Shown one piece after another: positions 1 through 7,342 of a DNA stretch of 22,792 bases. The stretch comes from a virus. The notes under the pieces are model-generated. The model was not told where the DNA came from. It made no database searches and saw nothing but the letters and a program-made list of their open reading frames with translations. The stretch's first letter is position 1. Each line of letters begins with the position of its first letter. The translations under genes and the position numbers were made by a program. The stretch spans positions 1-22,792 of the IMG/VR virus record IMGVR_UViG_3300005936_000021. One strand, 5' to 3'.

Positions 1-1917
1 TCAGAGAACTATCTCCAGCCTGAAATCCGGGCACAAGGGATCGCCTTACGGCCCTCCCAAGCAGATGGTCTGATCCAGTTTGCTGCAGCTGATGGATTGT
101 TCGCGCCTATCGGTGCGGGGGGAGGCAAAACTCTCCTCTCGCTTCTCCTGGCCCACATCGGGCACGCGGAGATGGGACTCAAGAAGATCATGCTTTTGGT
201 ACCTGCGCAACTGGTTGGCAAGTTGCTGGATCATGAGCTGTCTTACTACCGCAAGTGGATCAATCTATCGTTTTCCGTGCATTGCCTCGCTGGCCGGCCG
301 AAGTCCAGGCGCCTACACATCGCCCGATCGAACCGCCCCGGGCTTTACATCTACAGCTACTCCATGTTGTCTTGCCCTGACGCTGAAGATGTGTTGAGTC
401 TCGTAGCCCCGGAAATGATCATCGCTGATGAGGCCCATTGCATCGCAGGCCAATCCGCCCGAGCCGATCGGTTTTCCCGGTACATGGATTTTGCCCAACC
501 GATCTTTGTTCCGATGTCTGGTACCATGACCAGCAAAAGGATTTCAGATTACGCTAATCTGGCTCGGGCAGCATTGAAAACCAACAACTTCCTGCCGACC
601 AGTAACATGCTTACGAACGACTGGGGTGCTGTTCTCGATGCTGATACCAATTACATGGATAGGGTGCCCGCTGGAGTCTCTGGGGGGCTGGATTACGTGT
701 ACGGATGGGCCTTGAACTCAGCTCCAGCCAACACGATCACCTACCCTGCTATCACGGCATCCGGACTCAGGCAGGCGTACTGCTACCGCATGGCCACGAC
801 GCCAGGAGTATCGGTCAGTAGTGTCTTGGATTGTGAAGCGTCCCTGCTGATCCACAACAAGCCAACCACCATGCCTGAAGAAGATCCAGCTATCGTGCAG
901 CTCAAGAAGCACATGGATGTTGTCGACGAGTTGATGATAGCTCCTAATGGAGATGAGATCTCCCACGCGTTCCATACATTCAAGTGGCAGTCAGAGCTTA
1001 CTGTGGGGTTCTATAATGAGCTGTACTGGCCTACCGTAGGCATCGTGGCTAAGAAAGCCGAGATCTCCGACCACGATGCCTTAGACCTACTGTCGAGGTC
1101 TCAGATGCACTTTGAGGCGCACCAGCAGTACAACCGGGATCTCCGAAAGTGGATAGGCTACAACGCGAAAAAAGGCTTGGATACCCCGATGCTTATAGGC
1201 AACAGCATGTACAATCACGGGGCTGAGGCTGTTGGGGAACCTCTGTACGCCAGTTGGTCACACATGAAGTCCCTGGATTTTGACGGACGTATCGAGCGCA
1301 TCTCGCGTGCCGTCCGTGTCTGCGACTTCAAGATCAAAGCTGCAGCATCGTTTGCAAAGGAGTACCGAAAAGAGTTCCAGAAGGGCATGCTGTTTTGGTA
1401 TAATCACCAGGAGATCGGGCGTTGGCTGTTTGAGGTATTCAGTGCTGAAGGTTTGGACCCCCTGCTGTGTGAGGCTGGTGACGCTGCAGCGAAGATCTTC
1501 CTCGATGAAGAAGCCTGCAAAGGTCGAATCATCTTGGCAACATACAACAGCCACGGTACCGGCCGGAACCTGCAGTTCTTTGATACCCAGTATTTCGTAG
1601 AGTGGCCACGTCCCGCCAAGACAGCGGAGCAGGTCATTGCCCGAGAGCACCGGCTGGGCCAGAAGTCAGACGAAGTGACCTGCATCACAAACATGTCCAC
1701 CGACTTCGATTATATGTGCTTCGCAGCGACCCTTAACGATGCCCTGTACATTCACCAGTCGAACGGTACACCTCAACGGTTGATCCTGGCTGCCTACGAA
1801 CCACGGCCCCGTATCTTTCCGCCCCACGTCCTCAGGGAGCGTGGATTCACTCTGGTCTACGACCTCAACAACGACCTCTTGCACAAACTTGAAGCGATGG
1901 GGGTTGACCATGTCTGA
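1..1917 (+). CDS. SNF2-type DEAH-box helicase, 5' end outside window
   Basis: Superfamily 2 ATPase/helicase of SNF2 type, probably unwinding or remodelling DNA during phage replication or recombination. The frame is open from base 1, so the start lies upstream; the TTG at 97 falls just before the Walker A motif and would remove the Q-motif-like LRPSQ (visible residues 16-20). Visible motifs are Walker A GAGGGKT (K43), the DEAH box (D143-H146), motif III SGT (173-175), motif V-like GTGRNL (519-524) and motif VI EQVIAREHRLGQ (543-554). The HRLGQ signature is typical of SNF2 proteins. 638 residues are visible. It is the first gene of the + strand replication cluster, and its stop overlaps the start of a possible small ORF. 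The ATPase assignment is firm; the biological role is inferred from the neighbouring polymerase. Confidence 0.88.
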   Translation, partial: SENYLQPEIRAQGIALRPSQADGLIQFAAADGLFAPIGAGGGKTLLSLLLAHIGHAEMGLKKIMLLVPAQLVGKLLDHELSYYRKWINLSFSVHCLAGRPKSRRLHIARSNRPGLYIYSYSMLSCPDAEDVLSLVAPEMIIADEAHCIAGQSARADRFSRYMDFAQPIFVPMSGTMTSKRISDYANLARAALKTNNFLPTSNMLTNDWGAVLDADTNYMDRVPAGVSGGLDYVYGWALNSAPANTITYPAITASGLRQAYCYRMATTPGVSVSSVLDCEASLLIHNKPTTMPEEDPAIVQLKKHMDVVDELMIAPNGDEISHAFHTFKWQSELTVGFYNELYWPTVGIVAKKAEISDHDALDLLSRSQMHFEAHQQYNRDLRKWIGYNAKKGLDTPMLIGNSMYNHGAEAVGEPLYASWSHMKSLDFDGRIERISRAVRVCDFKIKAAASFAKEYRKEFQKGMLFWYNHQEIGRWLFEVFSAEGLDPLLCEAGDAAAKIFLDEEACKGRIILATYNSHGTGRNLQFFDTQYFVEWPRPAKTAEQVIAREHRLGQKSDEVTCITNMSTDFDYMCFAATLNDALYIHQSNGTPQRLILAAYEPRPRIFPPHVLRERGFTLVYDLNNDLLHKLEAMGVDHV

Positions 1918-2056
1918 TCTTATCGCACTCGGGTTCTGCCCTGTAACACTCCCAGATAGCGTGGACCCGGGATTTCAACCGGTTGATGTGGTATGGAGAA
2001 TCGCCATACCACGCGCCCCAACCCCTACCAGGCAGTCCAACTCAGGATTCGTTTAG
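1910..2056 (+). CDS. possible small ORF overlapping helicase stop
   Basis: A 48-codon ORF starts at an ATG that overlaps the helicase stop (ATGTCTGA), with a GGGGG run about 7 bases upstream, an arrangement that would allow translational coupling. The predicted protein begins MSDLIALGFCPVTLPDSVD, is rich in Pro and Val and has no motif I recognise. Against it, a perfect 9-bp inverted repeat lies inside the frame and the C-terminal third looks low in information. It may be a small phage protein or simply the leader of a structured regulatory region. Confidence 0.35.
   Translation: MSDLIALGFCPVTLPDSVDPGFQPVDVVWRIAIPRAPTPTRQSNSGFV
1988..2012. other. perfect 9-bp inverted repeat (stem-loop)
   Basis: Arms GTGGTATGG and CCATACCAC flank a 7-base loop (AGAATCG). 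The arms match exactly and a T-G wobble pair can extend the stem. No T-run follows, so it does not look like an intrinsic terminator. It could be an operator, an RNA-processing hairpin or part of a replication signal. Confidence 0.5.
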
Positions 2057-2081
2057 CTGTTAACTTCTGGGAGATGTAATC

Positions 2082-2120
2082 AACCCCCCGGGCTACCCAC
2101 TTTTTAGCCCGGGAGGGGTT
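2082..2120. other. GC-rich stem-loop in the leader of the 197-aa gene
   Basis: The left arm AACCCCCCGGGCTA (2082-2095) pairs with TAGCCCGGGAGGGGTT (2105-2120). The inner 9 bp are perfect and a 2-base bulge separates them from the outer stem. The T-run lies in the loop, not after the stem, so this is not a standard intrinsic terminator. The remaining bases to 2193 hold the ribosome-binding site AGGAGAG and no promoter I can support. Confidence 0.5.
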
Positions 2121-2193
2121 CGATGTAAAGTAAGGTTGTTGTGAATCAAGAGTCAATCGCAGGAACGGGAAACCAAGAAATCAGGAGAGAAAG

Positions 2194-2787
2194 ATGTCAG
2201 TCAAAGTAACAACGGTAGCCGGACTGTTTAATGGCATGAGGGACGCCAAGGTCACCCAGAAGGCCAAGTACATGTCTGGGAACGTCGCATGCATGGTGAC
2301 GTCCGTGGATGTCATCAATACACGCATCAACGAAACGGCTCTGATTTTCAGATGCCTTGTGATCCTGCCGTACGAAGACGACAAGGGAGCCCCTTTCGGC
2401 CAAGCCGGGTACTCTGGCCTGAACCCCGGGGACGAGACCAGTATCTACATCAAGATCAGTGGAAGTGAGTACTTCCTAGCTGACATGAAGCGCGTACTGA
2501 TGGCACTGTTCCCCGAAGCTTCGGGCGAAGAGTTGGACGAGTCCGACGCGTACTTGGCTGCTGGCTATACTGAAGACGGCACGGCCTTGACAGGCAACCA
2601 GCCATGCTTCGGGCGCACGTTCCGCTACTACCAACGAGGGTACACAAACAAGGCAGGAGAAACCAAGTTCGCTCACGAATACGAGCCGACCGTCCCGGTA
2701 CCCGAACTCCTGCTGTCGCTTCCGGCCAACTGGGCCGAACGGATTCTGAGGAATGAGAACGTCGTAGCTGCTGCTGCCTCCAACTAG
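2194..2787 (+). CDS. phage replication-cluster protein, possible ssDNA-binding protein
   Basis: A 197-residue soluble protein with a strong ribosome-binding site (AGGAGAG) 5-6 bases before the ATG. No catalytic motif is visible. Its opening, MSVKVTTVAGLFNGMRDAKV followed by beta-strand-like segments and an ILP-type core, recalls small phage proteins encoded beside polymerases that are thought to bind single-stranded DNA. That resemblance is from memory and weak. The C-terminus (VVAAAASN) lacks the acidic tail typical of SSB proteins. Its position between a helicase and a DNA polymerase, with a hairpin after the stop that could uncouple its expression from the polymerase, fits a replication protein needed in larger amounts. 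The gene itself is well supported; the function is a guess from context. Confidence 0.9.
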   Translation: MSVKVTTVAGLFNGMRDAKVTQKAKYMSGNVACMVTSVDVINTRINETALIFRCLVILPYEDDKGAPFGQAGYSGLNPGDETSIYIKISGSEYFLADMKRVLMALFPEASGEELDESDAYLAAGYTEDGTALTGNQPCFGRTFRYYQRGYTNKAGETKFAHEYEPTVPVPELLLSLPANWAERILRNENVVAAAASN

Positions 2788-2794
2788 CCGCCAC

Positions 2795-2839
2795 TGCCCC
2801 CTTAGCGACCTTTCGCCGGGACTCACCGCTAAGGGGGCA
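2795..2839 (+). terminator. intrinsic terminator or attenuator hairpin
   Basis: Perfect 13-bp inverted repeat: TGCCCCCTTAGCG (2795-2807) and CGCTAAGGGGGCA (2827-2839), with a 19-base loop. It is followed by ACCTTTTCC, a short T-run only. It lies 8 bases after the stop of the 197-aa gene and 25 bases before the polymerase start. A partial terminator or mRNA-processing hairpin would lower polymerase expression relative to the upstream gene. Confidence 0.6.
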
Positions 2840-2864
2840 ACCTTTTCCAGGAAGGTAAGGTAAA

Positions 2865-5324
2865 ATGTCAGAGACAGTAAACAACTTAGTTGGGATGGAT
2901 ACAGAGACGTTCCTGATAGGTCAGGAAGCACCGTTCCCGAGGCCAGTCTGTGTTCAGTTCTCAGATTTCGATAAGGGTCAGGTTGACCCCGGGACCGTAT
3001 CAGTTCTCGATGGGATGGAATCGATTTTCGAGATCACTGCAGATTCAGGCGAGAACAACATTGTCACAGTGTGGCACAACGCGAGCTACGACTTGCAGGT
3101 CATGTGCCAGCACCGACCGGACCTGCTACCCAAGATGATCGAGATGGTTCGATCTGGACACGCCAAGTGTACTTTGATCCGCGAGCAGATGCTGAACCTG
3201 GCACAGTATGGCCATCCTAGCATGATCGAGATCAACGGAGTGTTCAAGCAGATCAGCAACGCCCTTGTAGAGTGCGTTCGTCGGTATTTCGGTGTCGACC
3301 TGTCTGCATCGAAAGCGGATGACTCTTGGCGCATGAATTACGCATCTCTGATCAATGTGCCGTTAGCGCAGTGGCCACCTGAGGCTGTCGAGTACGCGGC
3401 AGACGATCCGGTGTGGGCTGCCAAGCTGTACATGGCCCAGGAGAAGCGCCGGGAAGAATTCATCGATCGCGTCGGCGTGGATCCCCTGAAGCAGGAGACC
3501 TTCCGTACCGAGAAGTCTTTCCTACTCACGTTCCTGACACAGGTAGGCTACGACGTGGATCCGATACGGTTCTGGGAGATTGAGCAAGGGATCCTGGATA
3601 ACTTCAACGAGACACTATTCCCCCTGCTCACAGAGGCGACCATCTATCGCCCGAAGACACCTCCCCAACCGTTCGCCAACGGCGCTAAGGACCACACTGA
3701 AGACTGCTTCGCCAACAACAAGAGTCCTCAGTACGACAAGAAGCGTGCAACTGGGAAGAACAAAGAAACGTGCGACTGCCCTCCGAAGATGACGGGAGGC
3801 AAAAAGGCCGGCATACAAACCAAGATATTGCAGGCCTACGTGTGGGAGCTGTGTCGGGGATCGGATGATTTCCAAATCTCGTTCACTAAGTCTGCAAACC
3901 ATGCCGATGTTGGGCACTTCTCGAAACACCAATGGGCATCGGATCCATTAGTTACCACAAGGCTGATGACCTTTGTTGCTGTTAACAAGGAATTCCTTGA
4001 GGCACATAAGCAGCTTGACCCTATCGTACTGGAATATGCCGACTACCAAGAGTACTCCAAGCTAGTATCAAGCTACCTCCCCAGCCTCCGAGAAGCCAGC
4101 GAAAATGGGTACCCTGTTAGGTCTCAATACAGCGTCGTAAAGAGTACCGGGCGCACGTCAGCTAGAGACGCTAGCAAGGGCAAAACCAAAGAGAAGTTCT
4201 ACTGCTCTTGGAACAGCCAACAGGTTGACCCTCGTGTCCGCACAATCTGCATTGCTCCGAAGGACATCGGGTTCACCGAAATTGGCAACCGCTACGAGTG
4301 CCCGGGGATGGATTGGGTCATGGCATCCATTGATTATTCCGCGATGGAGCTTGGCACCTGGAGCCAACGGTGTATCGATCTGCTGGGGTTCAGTGATTGC
4401 GCTACCATGATCCTAAACCAGGGCAAGGACGCGCACATGTACCTGGCTGGGGCTCTGGCAACGCAATTCGATCCGGACTTCACTGCAGCCTACGCAGGGG
4501 ATAGTCTGATGGCTACCTACGAGTTCCTGGAAGCTATCAAGAAAGACACATCTTTTTGCGATCTCCCATTGTTCATCGAAACCTGGAAAGACGCAGGAAG
4601 ATCATCAAAACCGACGTGGAAGGATTTCTGCAAGCACTACCGCACGTTCGCCAAGCCTGTCGGTTTGGGCTATCCCGGGGGTCTTGGTGTCCGCACCCTC
4701 TGCACCATGGCCGCTGCAACGTACCACTTCAAGGTAACGGAAGCGGAATCAAAGCAGGCGCGTGAAATCTGGAAGAGCACTTACCGGGAAGCCCAGGCAG
4801 CGTTGACCTATGTCAACAACGAACTTGTCGATCCCTCCCGCGACATCATGTGGAAAGAGGATCCACGGACGGGCAAGGGGAAGCGCGAAGTGCGTTACGC
4901 TTACACGACCGCCGGCGGATTGTACCGTAGCAACTGCACGTACACTGCAGCGGCAAACGGGTGCTTCCTCCAGGCTCCTGGCGCCGAAGGGGCGTTGGCC
5001 GGCATGGCGAATACGATTCGGGAAGCGTATTCCGGTAGTGGGATACTCGGTCCGGACAGCTATGGACTGCAGACAGTCCCCATCAACTTTGTCCATGATG
5101 AGGGTATCTTCTTGCTACGGAGAGATGGTAACGAATCAAAGCGGGCGTTTGAACTTGCCGATTTGATGGTTGCAGGTATGAAGACCGCCACCCCGGATGT
5201 AACTGCAGGAGCCGAGCCTGTGTTGATGTTCAGATGGGACAAGAAAGCTGAAGCAGAGTACGATTCGGACGGGGTTCTGATCCCGTGGGACGAAGACGAT
5301 AGGCCAGAAAGGGAAATGCTATGA
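2865..5324 (+). CDS. polA: family A DNA polymerase with 3'-5' exonuclease domain
   Basis: Replicative DNA polymerase of the Pol I family, 819 residues. The N-terminal proofreading exonuclease is complete: Exo I D12/E14 (DTE), Exo II N72-D76 (NASYD), Exo III Y177-D181 (YAADD). The polymerase domain shows motif A DYSAMEL (D490, E495), motif B RTFAKPVGLGYPGG (R593, K597) and motif C HDE (744-746). The residue aligning with E. coli Phe762 is Leu601, and the position of Tyr766 is Gly. There is no 5' nuclease domain. Between the exonuclease and palm lies a Lys-rich insertion with H277, C281, C303 and C305, possibly metal-binding. The start at 2865 follows GGAAGGTAAGG. The stop overlaps the next gene (ATGA), so translation is probably coupled. 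Confidence 0.97.
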   Translation: MSETVNNLVGMDTETFLIGQEAPFPRPVCVQFSDFDKGQVDPGTVSVLDGMESIFEITADSGENNIVTVWHNASYDLQVMCQHRPDLLPKMIEMVRSGHAKCTLIREQMLNLAQYGHPSMIEINGVFKQISNALVECVRRYFGVDLSASKADDSWRMNYASLINVPLAQWPPEAVEYAADDPVWAAKLYMAQEKRREEFIDRVGVDPLKQETFRTEKSFLLTFLTQVGYDVDPIRFWEIEQGILDNFNETLFPLLTEATIYRPKTPPQPFANGAKDHTEDCFANNKSPQYDKKRATGKNKETCDCPPKMTGGKKAGIQTKILQAYVWELCRGSDDFQISFTKSANHADVGHFSKHQWASDPLVTTRLMTFVAVNKEFLEAHKQLDPIVLEYADYQEYSKLVSSYLPSLREASENGYPVRSQYSVVKSTGRTSARDASKGKTKEKFYCSWNSQQVDPRVRTICIAPKDIGFTEIGNRYECPGMDWVMASIDYSAMELGTWSQRCIDLLGFSDCATMILNQGKDAHMYLAGALATQFDPDFTAAYAGDSLMATYEFLEAIKKDTSFCDLPLFIETWKDAGRSSKPTWKDFCKHYRTFAKPVGLGYPGGLGVRTLCTMAAATYHFKVTEAESKQAREIWKSTYREAQAALTYVNNELVDPSRDIMWKEDPRTGKGKREVRYAYTTAGGLYRSNCTYTAAANGCFLQAPGAEGALAGMANTIREAYSGSGILGPDSYGLQTVPINFVHDEGIFLLRRDGNESKRAFELADLMVAGMKTATPDVTAGAEPVLMFRWDKKAEAEYDSDGVLIPWDEDDRPEREML

Positions 5325-5596
5325 TTATGGGCGAAGTAACAGCAAAAGCGGCACGCAGAGGCAAGTACGGGGAATTCGCAAAGAGGTTAATCAATCTGCA
5401 TATCGGCAGTGAGTTTTCGGTCTTCGAAGACGGAACCCCTGCCAACCTCCTCCGCACCCGACTGTGGTCCGCGATGCGCACCAACGAGGATGTTCAATCG
5501 TACCTGGACTCGACCGGGCGCCTGTTGAAATTCCGGACCGAAGGCGGCACCATGGTTTTCGTGAGCGTTGAAAACCAGAAATCAGAAGTCGTATAA
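5321..5596 (+). CDS. small basic protein of unknown function, coupled to polymerase
   Basis: A 91-residue ORF whose ATG overlaps the polymerase stop (ATGA), indicating translational coupling. A second ATG at 5327 is an alternative start. The N-terminal part is basic (KAARRGKYGEFAKR). The middle is predicted helical (LLRTRLWSAM) and the end looks like a beta hairpin (GRLLKFRTEGGTMVFV). This could be a small winged-helix-like fold, but I recognise no family. Its position between polymerase and clamp-like gene suggests a DNA transaction role. Confidence 0.8.
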   Translation: MIMGEVTAKAARRGKYGEFAKRLINLHIGSEFSVFEDGTPANLLRTRLWSAMRTNEDVQSYLDSTGRLLKFRTEGGTMVFVSVENQKSEVV

Positions 5597-5637
5597 TCGG
5601 CTCCCCTGGCATACTCAAAAACAAGGAAAGCGACAAC

Positions 5638-6720
5638 ATGTTGAAACTGACAAAGAAGCAGGTTAACGCGGTAGTAACCGCAGCATCGGCAGTCTTGACT
5701 CGCAAGATTGATGAGGAGCTCAAGAACGTACTATTCGTTCCGAGTGGTGTCGATCATTTGGAGGCGATGTCGACCAACGGTACCGAGACGATTGGGATCC
5801 AGATCGACGCCGCTTTGGAAGAATCAATCACGGTACCTCTCAACGCCCTGACCTCCTACAAAGCAGCCAAGCCGGAGGAAGACTTCTACGCTTACTTCGA
5901 CGGCAACTGCGTGTACTGCGGTCCGGAGTCTGACATGGCCGAGTATCCGGAAGCATCATCCGACGCAACCAAGCCTGCAGGGATCAATCTTTTTGATTTC
6001 AACGTAAAGACGTTCCTGTCCACGGTTCGGGGACTTGACTGGGGAATCCCGAAAAAGGATCCGATGCTGTACTTCAGCGATCAAGGTGTATACGTCGGGA
6101 GCGGCCTGAATCTGGTATGGGGTTACGTCGCTGGGTTACCGGAAAGCATACCTTTCGGCAATGTCCCCTTGACCCGAGTACTTCTCAAGAAGATGCCTAC
6201 GAGGGGATCTGGCAAGATCGGGTATGGCCCCGGGGGCGATATTTTGTACCTGGAGGTGGGCAAATACTGGTACAGTGTCAAATTTGCCATCATCGACAAG
6301 ACAGACATCATTGAAACTTTGGCTTTGTATGTCCCTGGGTACAAAACCACTCTTGTATTCACAGATCCCCAGAAACAGGCCAAGGAGATTCGCGAGATCC
6401 TGGACGCATTCCCGGCTGGATCCTCCGACCACGCAGCGCTCAGCGCCGGAAAACGGGCCAGTATGGTAACTGTGTTGCTGGAGGGCAGACCAGTGGGGTT
6501 TCCCTTGGACGTCTTGACCGAAGGTGAGTCCTACACACGCCCAGTCGTCTCCTTGACGCAACTTGGGGCAGCACTGGATGCGGGATTCGAAGAGCTTTGC
6601 TTTGGGAATGACCCGTCATGCCCGTTGGTGTTCAACGGTCAAGACTCTGCGTGTATCATCATGCCCATTACCCCAGGGACATACTCACCCGAGGACAAGA
6701 TTCTCGTTGGAGGTGCGTGA
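5638..6720 (+). CDS. probable phage DNA sliding clamp (DnaN/beta-like)
   Basis: A 360-residue protein, close to the 360-380 typical of bacterial beta clamps. No enzyme motif is visible. Two segments suggest a clamp. TVPLNALTSYKAAKPEEDF followed by a beta-rich DGNCVYCG stretch resembles the VPA-x-K-LPEG region of domain 1. PLVFNGQDSACIIMPI (I341-I344 at its end) resembles the beta-clamp C-terminus ending in VMPMRL. Here about 16 residues follow that core, an unusual extension that would alter the clamp's C-terminal edge. If correct, it would encircle DNA and hold the family A polymerase or resolvase on template. No clamp loader is in the window. It has the ribosome-binding site AAGGAAAG. The gene is certain; the clamp assignment rests on length, remembered motif resemblance and context. 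Confidence 0.62.
   Translation: MLKLTKKQVNAVVTAASAVLTRKIDEELKNVLFVPSGVDHLEAMSTNGTETIGIQIDAALEESITVPLNALTSYKAAKPEEDFYAYFDGNCVYCGPESDMAEYPEASSDATKPAGINLFDFNVKTFLSTVRGLDWGIPKKDPMLYFSDQGVYVGSGLNLVWGYVAGLPESIPFGNVPLTRVLLKKMPTRGSGKIGYGPGGDILYLEVGKYWYSVKFAIIDKTDIIETLALYVPGYKTTLVFTDPQKQAKEIREILDAFPAGSSDHAALSAGKRASMVTVLLEGRPVGFPLDVLTEGESYTRPVVSLTQLGAALDAGFEELCFGNDPSCPLVFNGQDSACIIMPITPGTYSPEDKILVGGA
6709..6715 (+). promoter_or_regulatory. ribosome-binding site that sets the resolvase start
   Basis: GGAGGTG lies 6 bases before the ATG at 6722, inside the last codons of the clamp-like gene. It decides for the 6722 start over the in-frame upstream TTG at 6563, which would overlap the clamp-like gene by about 160 bases. 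Confidence 0.7.
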
Positions 6721-6721
6721 C

Positions 6722-7342
6722 ATGGAATTCGCAGGAGCAGATCCTGATTTAAGGGCTGTCTCGATCGCCTACGTGGATCGCAACGGGAAGATGGTAGGGT
6801 TCTTTCTCTACCGGTACCCGTCGAAGGCAAAGGGTGTCCCAAGGGACGAACTGCTGAACTGGGGGGTACACACGGCCACTTTCTGCCGACACCCGGCGAT
6901 GTTGGCTTTCGTAGAGTATCCCCAGATCACACCCAAGACGCCCAACCGTCAAAGCCTGGTAGAGCTGTCTGTCATCGCAGGCGCTCTGGCTGGGAACTTG
7001 GATGCCAGGTTGGCTCTGCCTATGCAGTGGAAAGGCTCGATCCCGAAGCACATCCACCAGGGACGGGTGTACGCCACCCAAGGATGGGACTTCAAGCAGG
7101 TAAAGGGTAAGAATGAGAAATACTCATACCCGATCGGGGAAGCGTATCGGCAGCACCTGAACAGCTGCTGGACTATCATTGACGGAGATCTCATCGAAGC
7201 TGGAGCCGAAAAGAGTCTCCCAAATTCCGTTTGGAAGGATCTGGGAGACTCGTTAGGCTTGGCCGTTCACGCGCAATGTGTGTATGAGGTCGAGACTACG
7301 GAGCGTCTTCCAGGTCACCTGATATATCCCACTCGTCAGTAG
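6722..7342 (+). CDS. RuvC-like Holliday junction resolvase / RNase H-fold nuclease
   Basis: A 206-residue protein that probably cuts branched DNA during phage recombination, replication or packaging. It carries the four acidic residues of RuvC at matching spacing: D7 in GADPDLRAVSIAYVD (first strand), E65 in FVEYPQ, and D173/D176 in WKDLGDSLGLA, equivalent to E. coli D7, E66, D138 and D141. WKGSIPKH in the middle resembles the segment seen in phage RuvC-like proteins. The start at 6722 is chosen because it has GGAGGTG at the right distance and lies 1 base after the preceding stop. It is the last gene of the + strand cluster; its final 47 bases overlap the convergent tail-fibre gene. It could alternatively be another RNase H-fold nuclease, but the catalytic set is complete. 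Confidence 0.82.
   Translation: MEFAGADPDLRAVSIAYVDRNGKMVGFFLYRYPSKAKGVPRDELLNWGVHTATFCRHPAMLAFVEYPQITPKTPNRQSLVELSVIAGALAGNLDARLALPMQWKGSIPKHIHQGRVYATQGWDFKQVKGKNEKYSYPIGEAYRQHLNSCWTIIDGDLIEAGAEKSLPNSVWKDLGDSLGLAVHAQCVYEVETTERLPGHLIYPTRQ

Noticed and set aside
97-1917. TTG at 97 as the helicase start
   Set aside because: The frame is open to base 1 and the upstream codons encode a Q-motif-like LRPSQ, so the gene begins outside the window.
2121-2193. Promoter upstream of the 197-aa gene
   Set aside because: A TTGTTG at 2136 has no acceptable -10 box at 16-18 bases, so no promoter is claimed.
2456-2931. Two minus-strand ORFs of 142 and 151 aa over the ssDNA-binding candidate and polymerase start
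   Set aside because: They run across the hairpin and the ribosome-binding site of the polymerase and oppose well-supported genes.
6136-6561. 141-aa minus-strand ORF within the clamp-like gene
   Set aside because: Antisense shadow with no family signature or plausible operon context.
6563-7342. Longer resolvase form starting at 6563
   Set aside because: It would overlap the clamp-like gene by about 160 bases. The ATG at 6722 has GGAGGTG at the right distance and places the RuvC-type D at residue 7.
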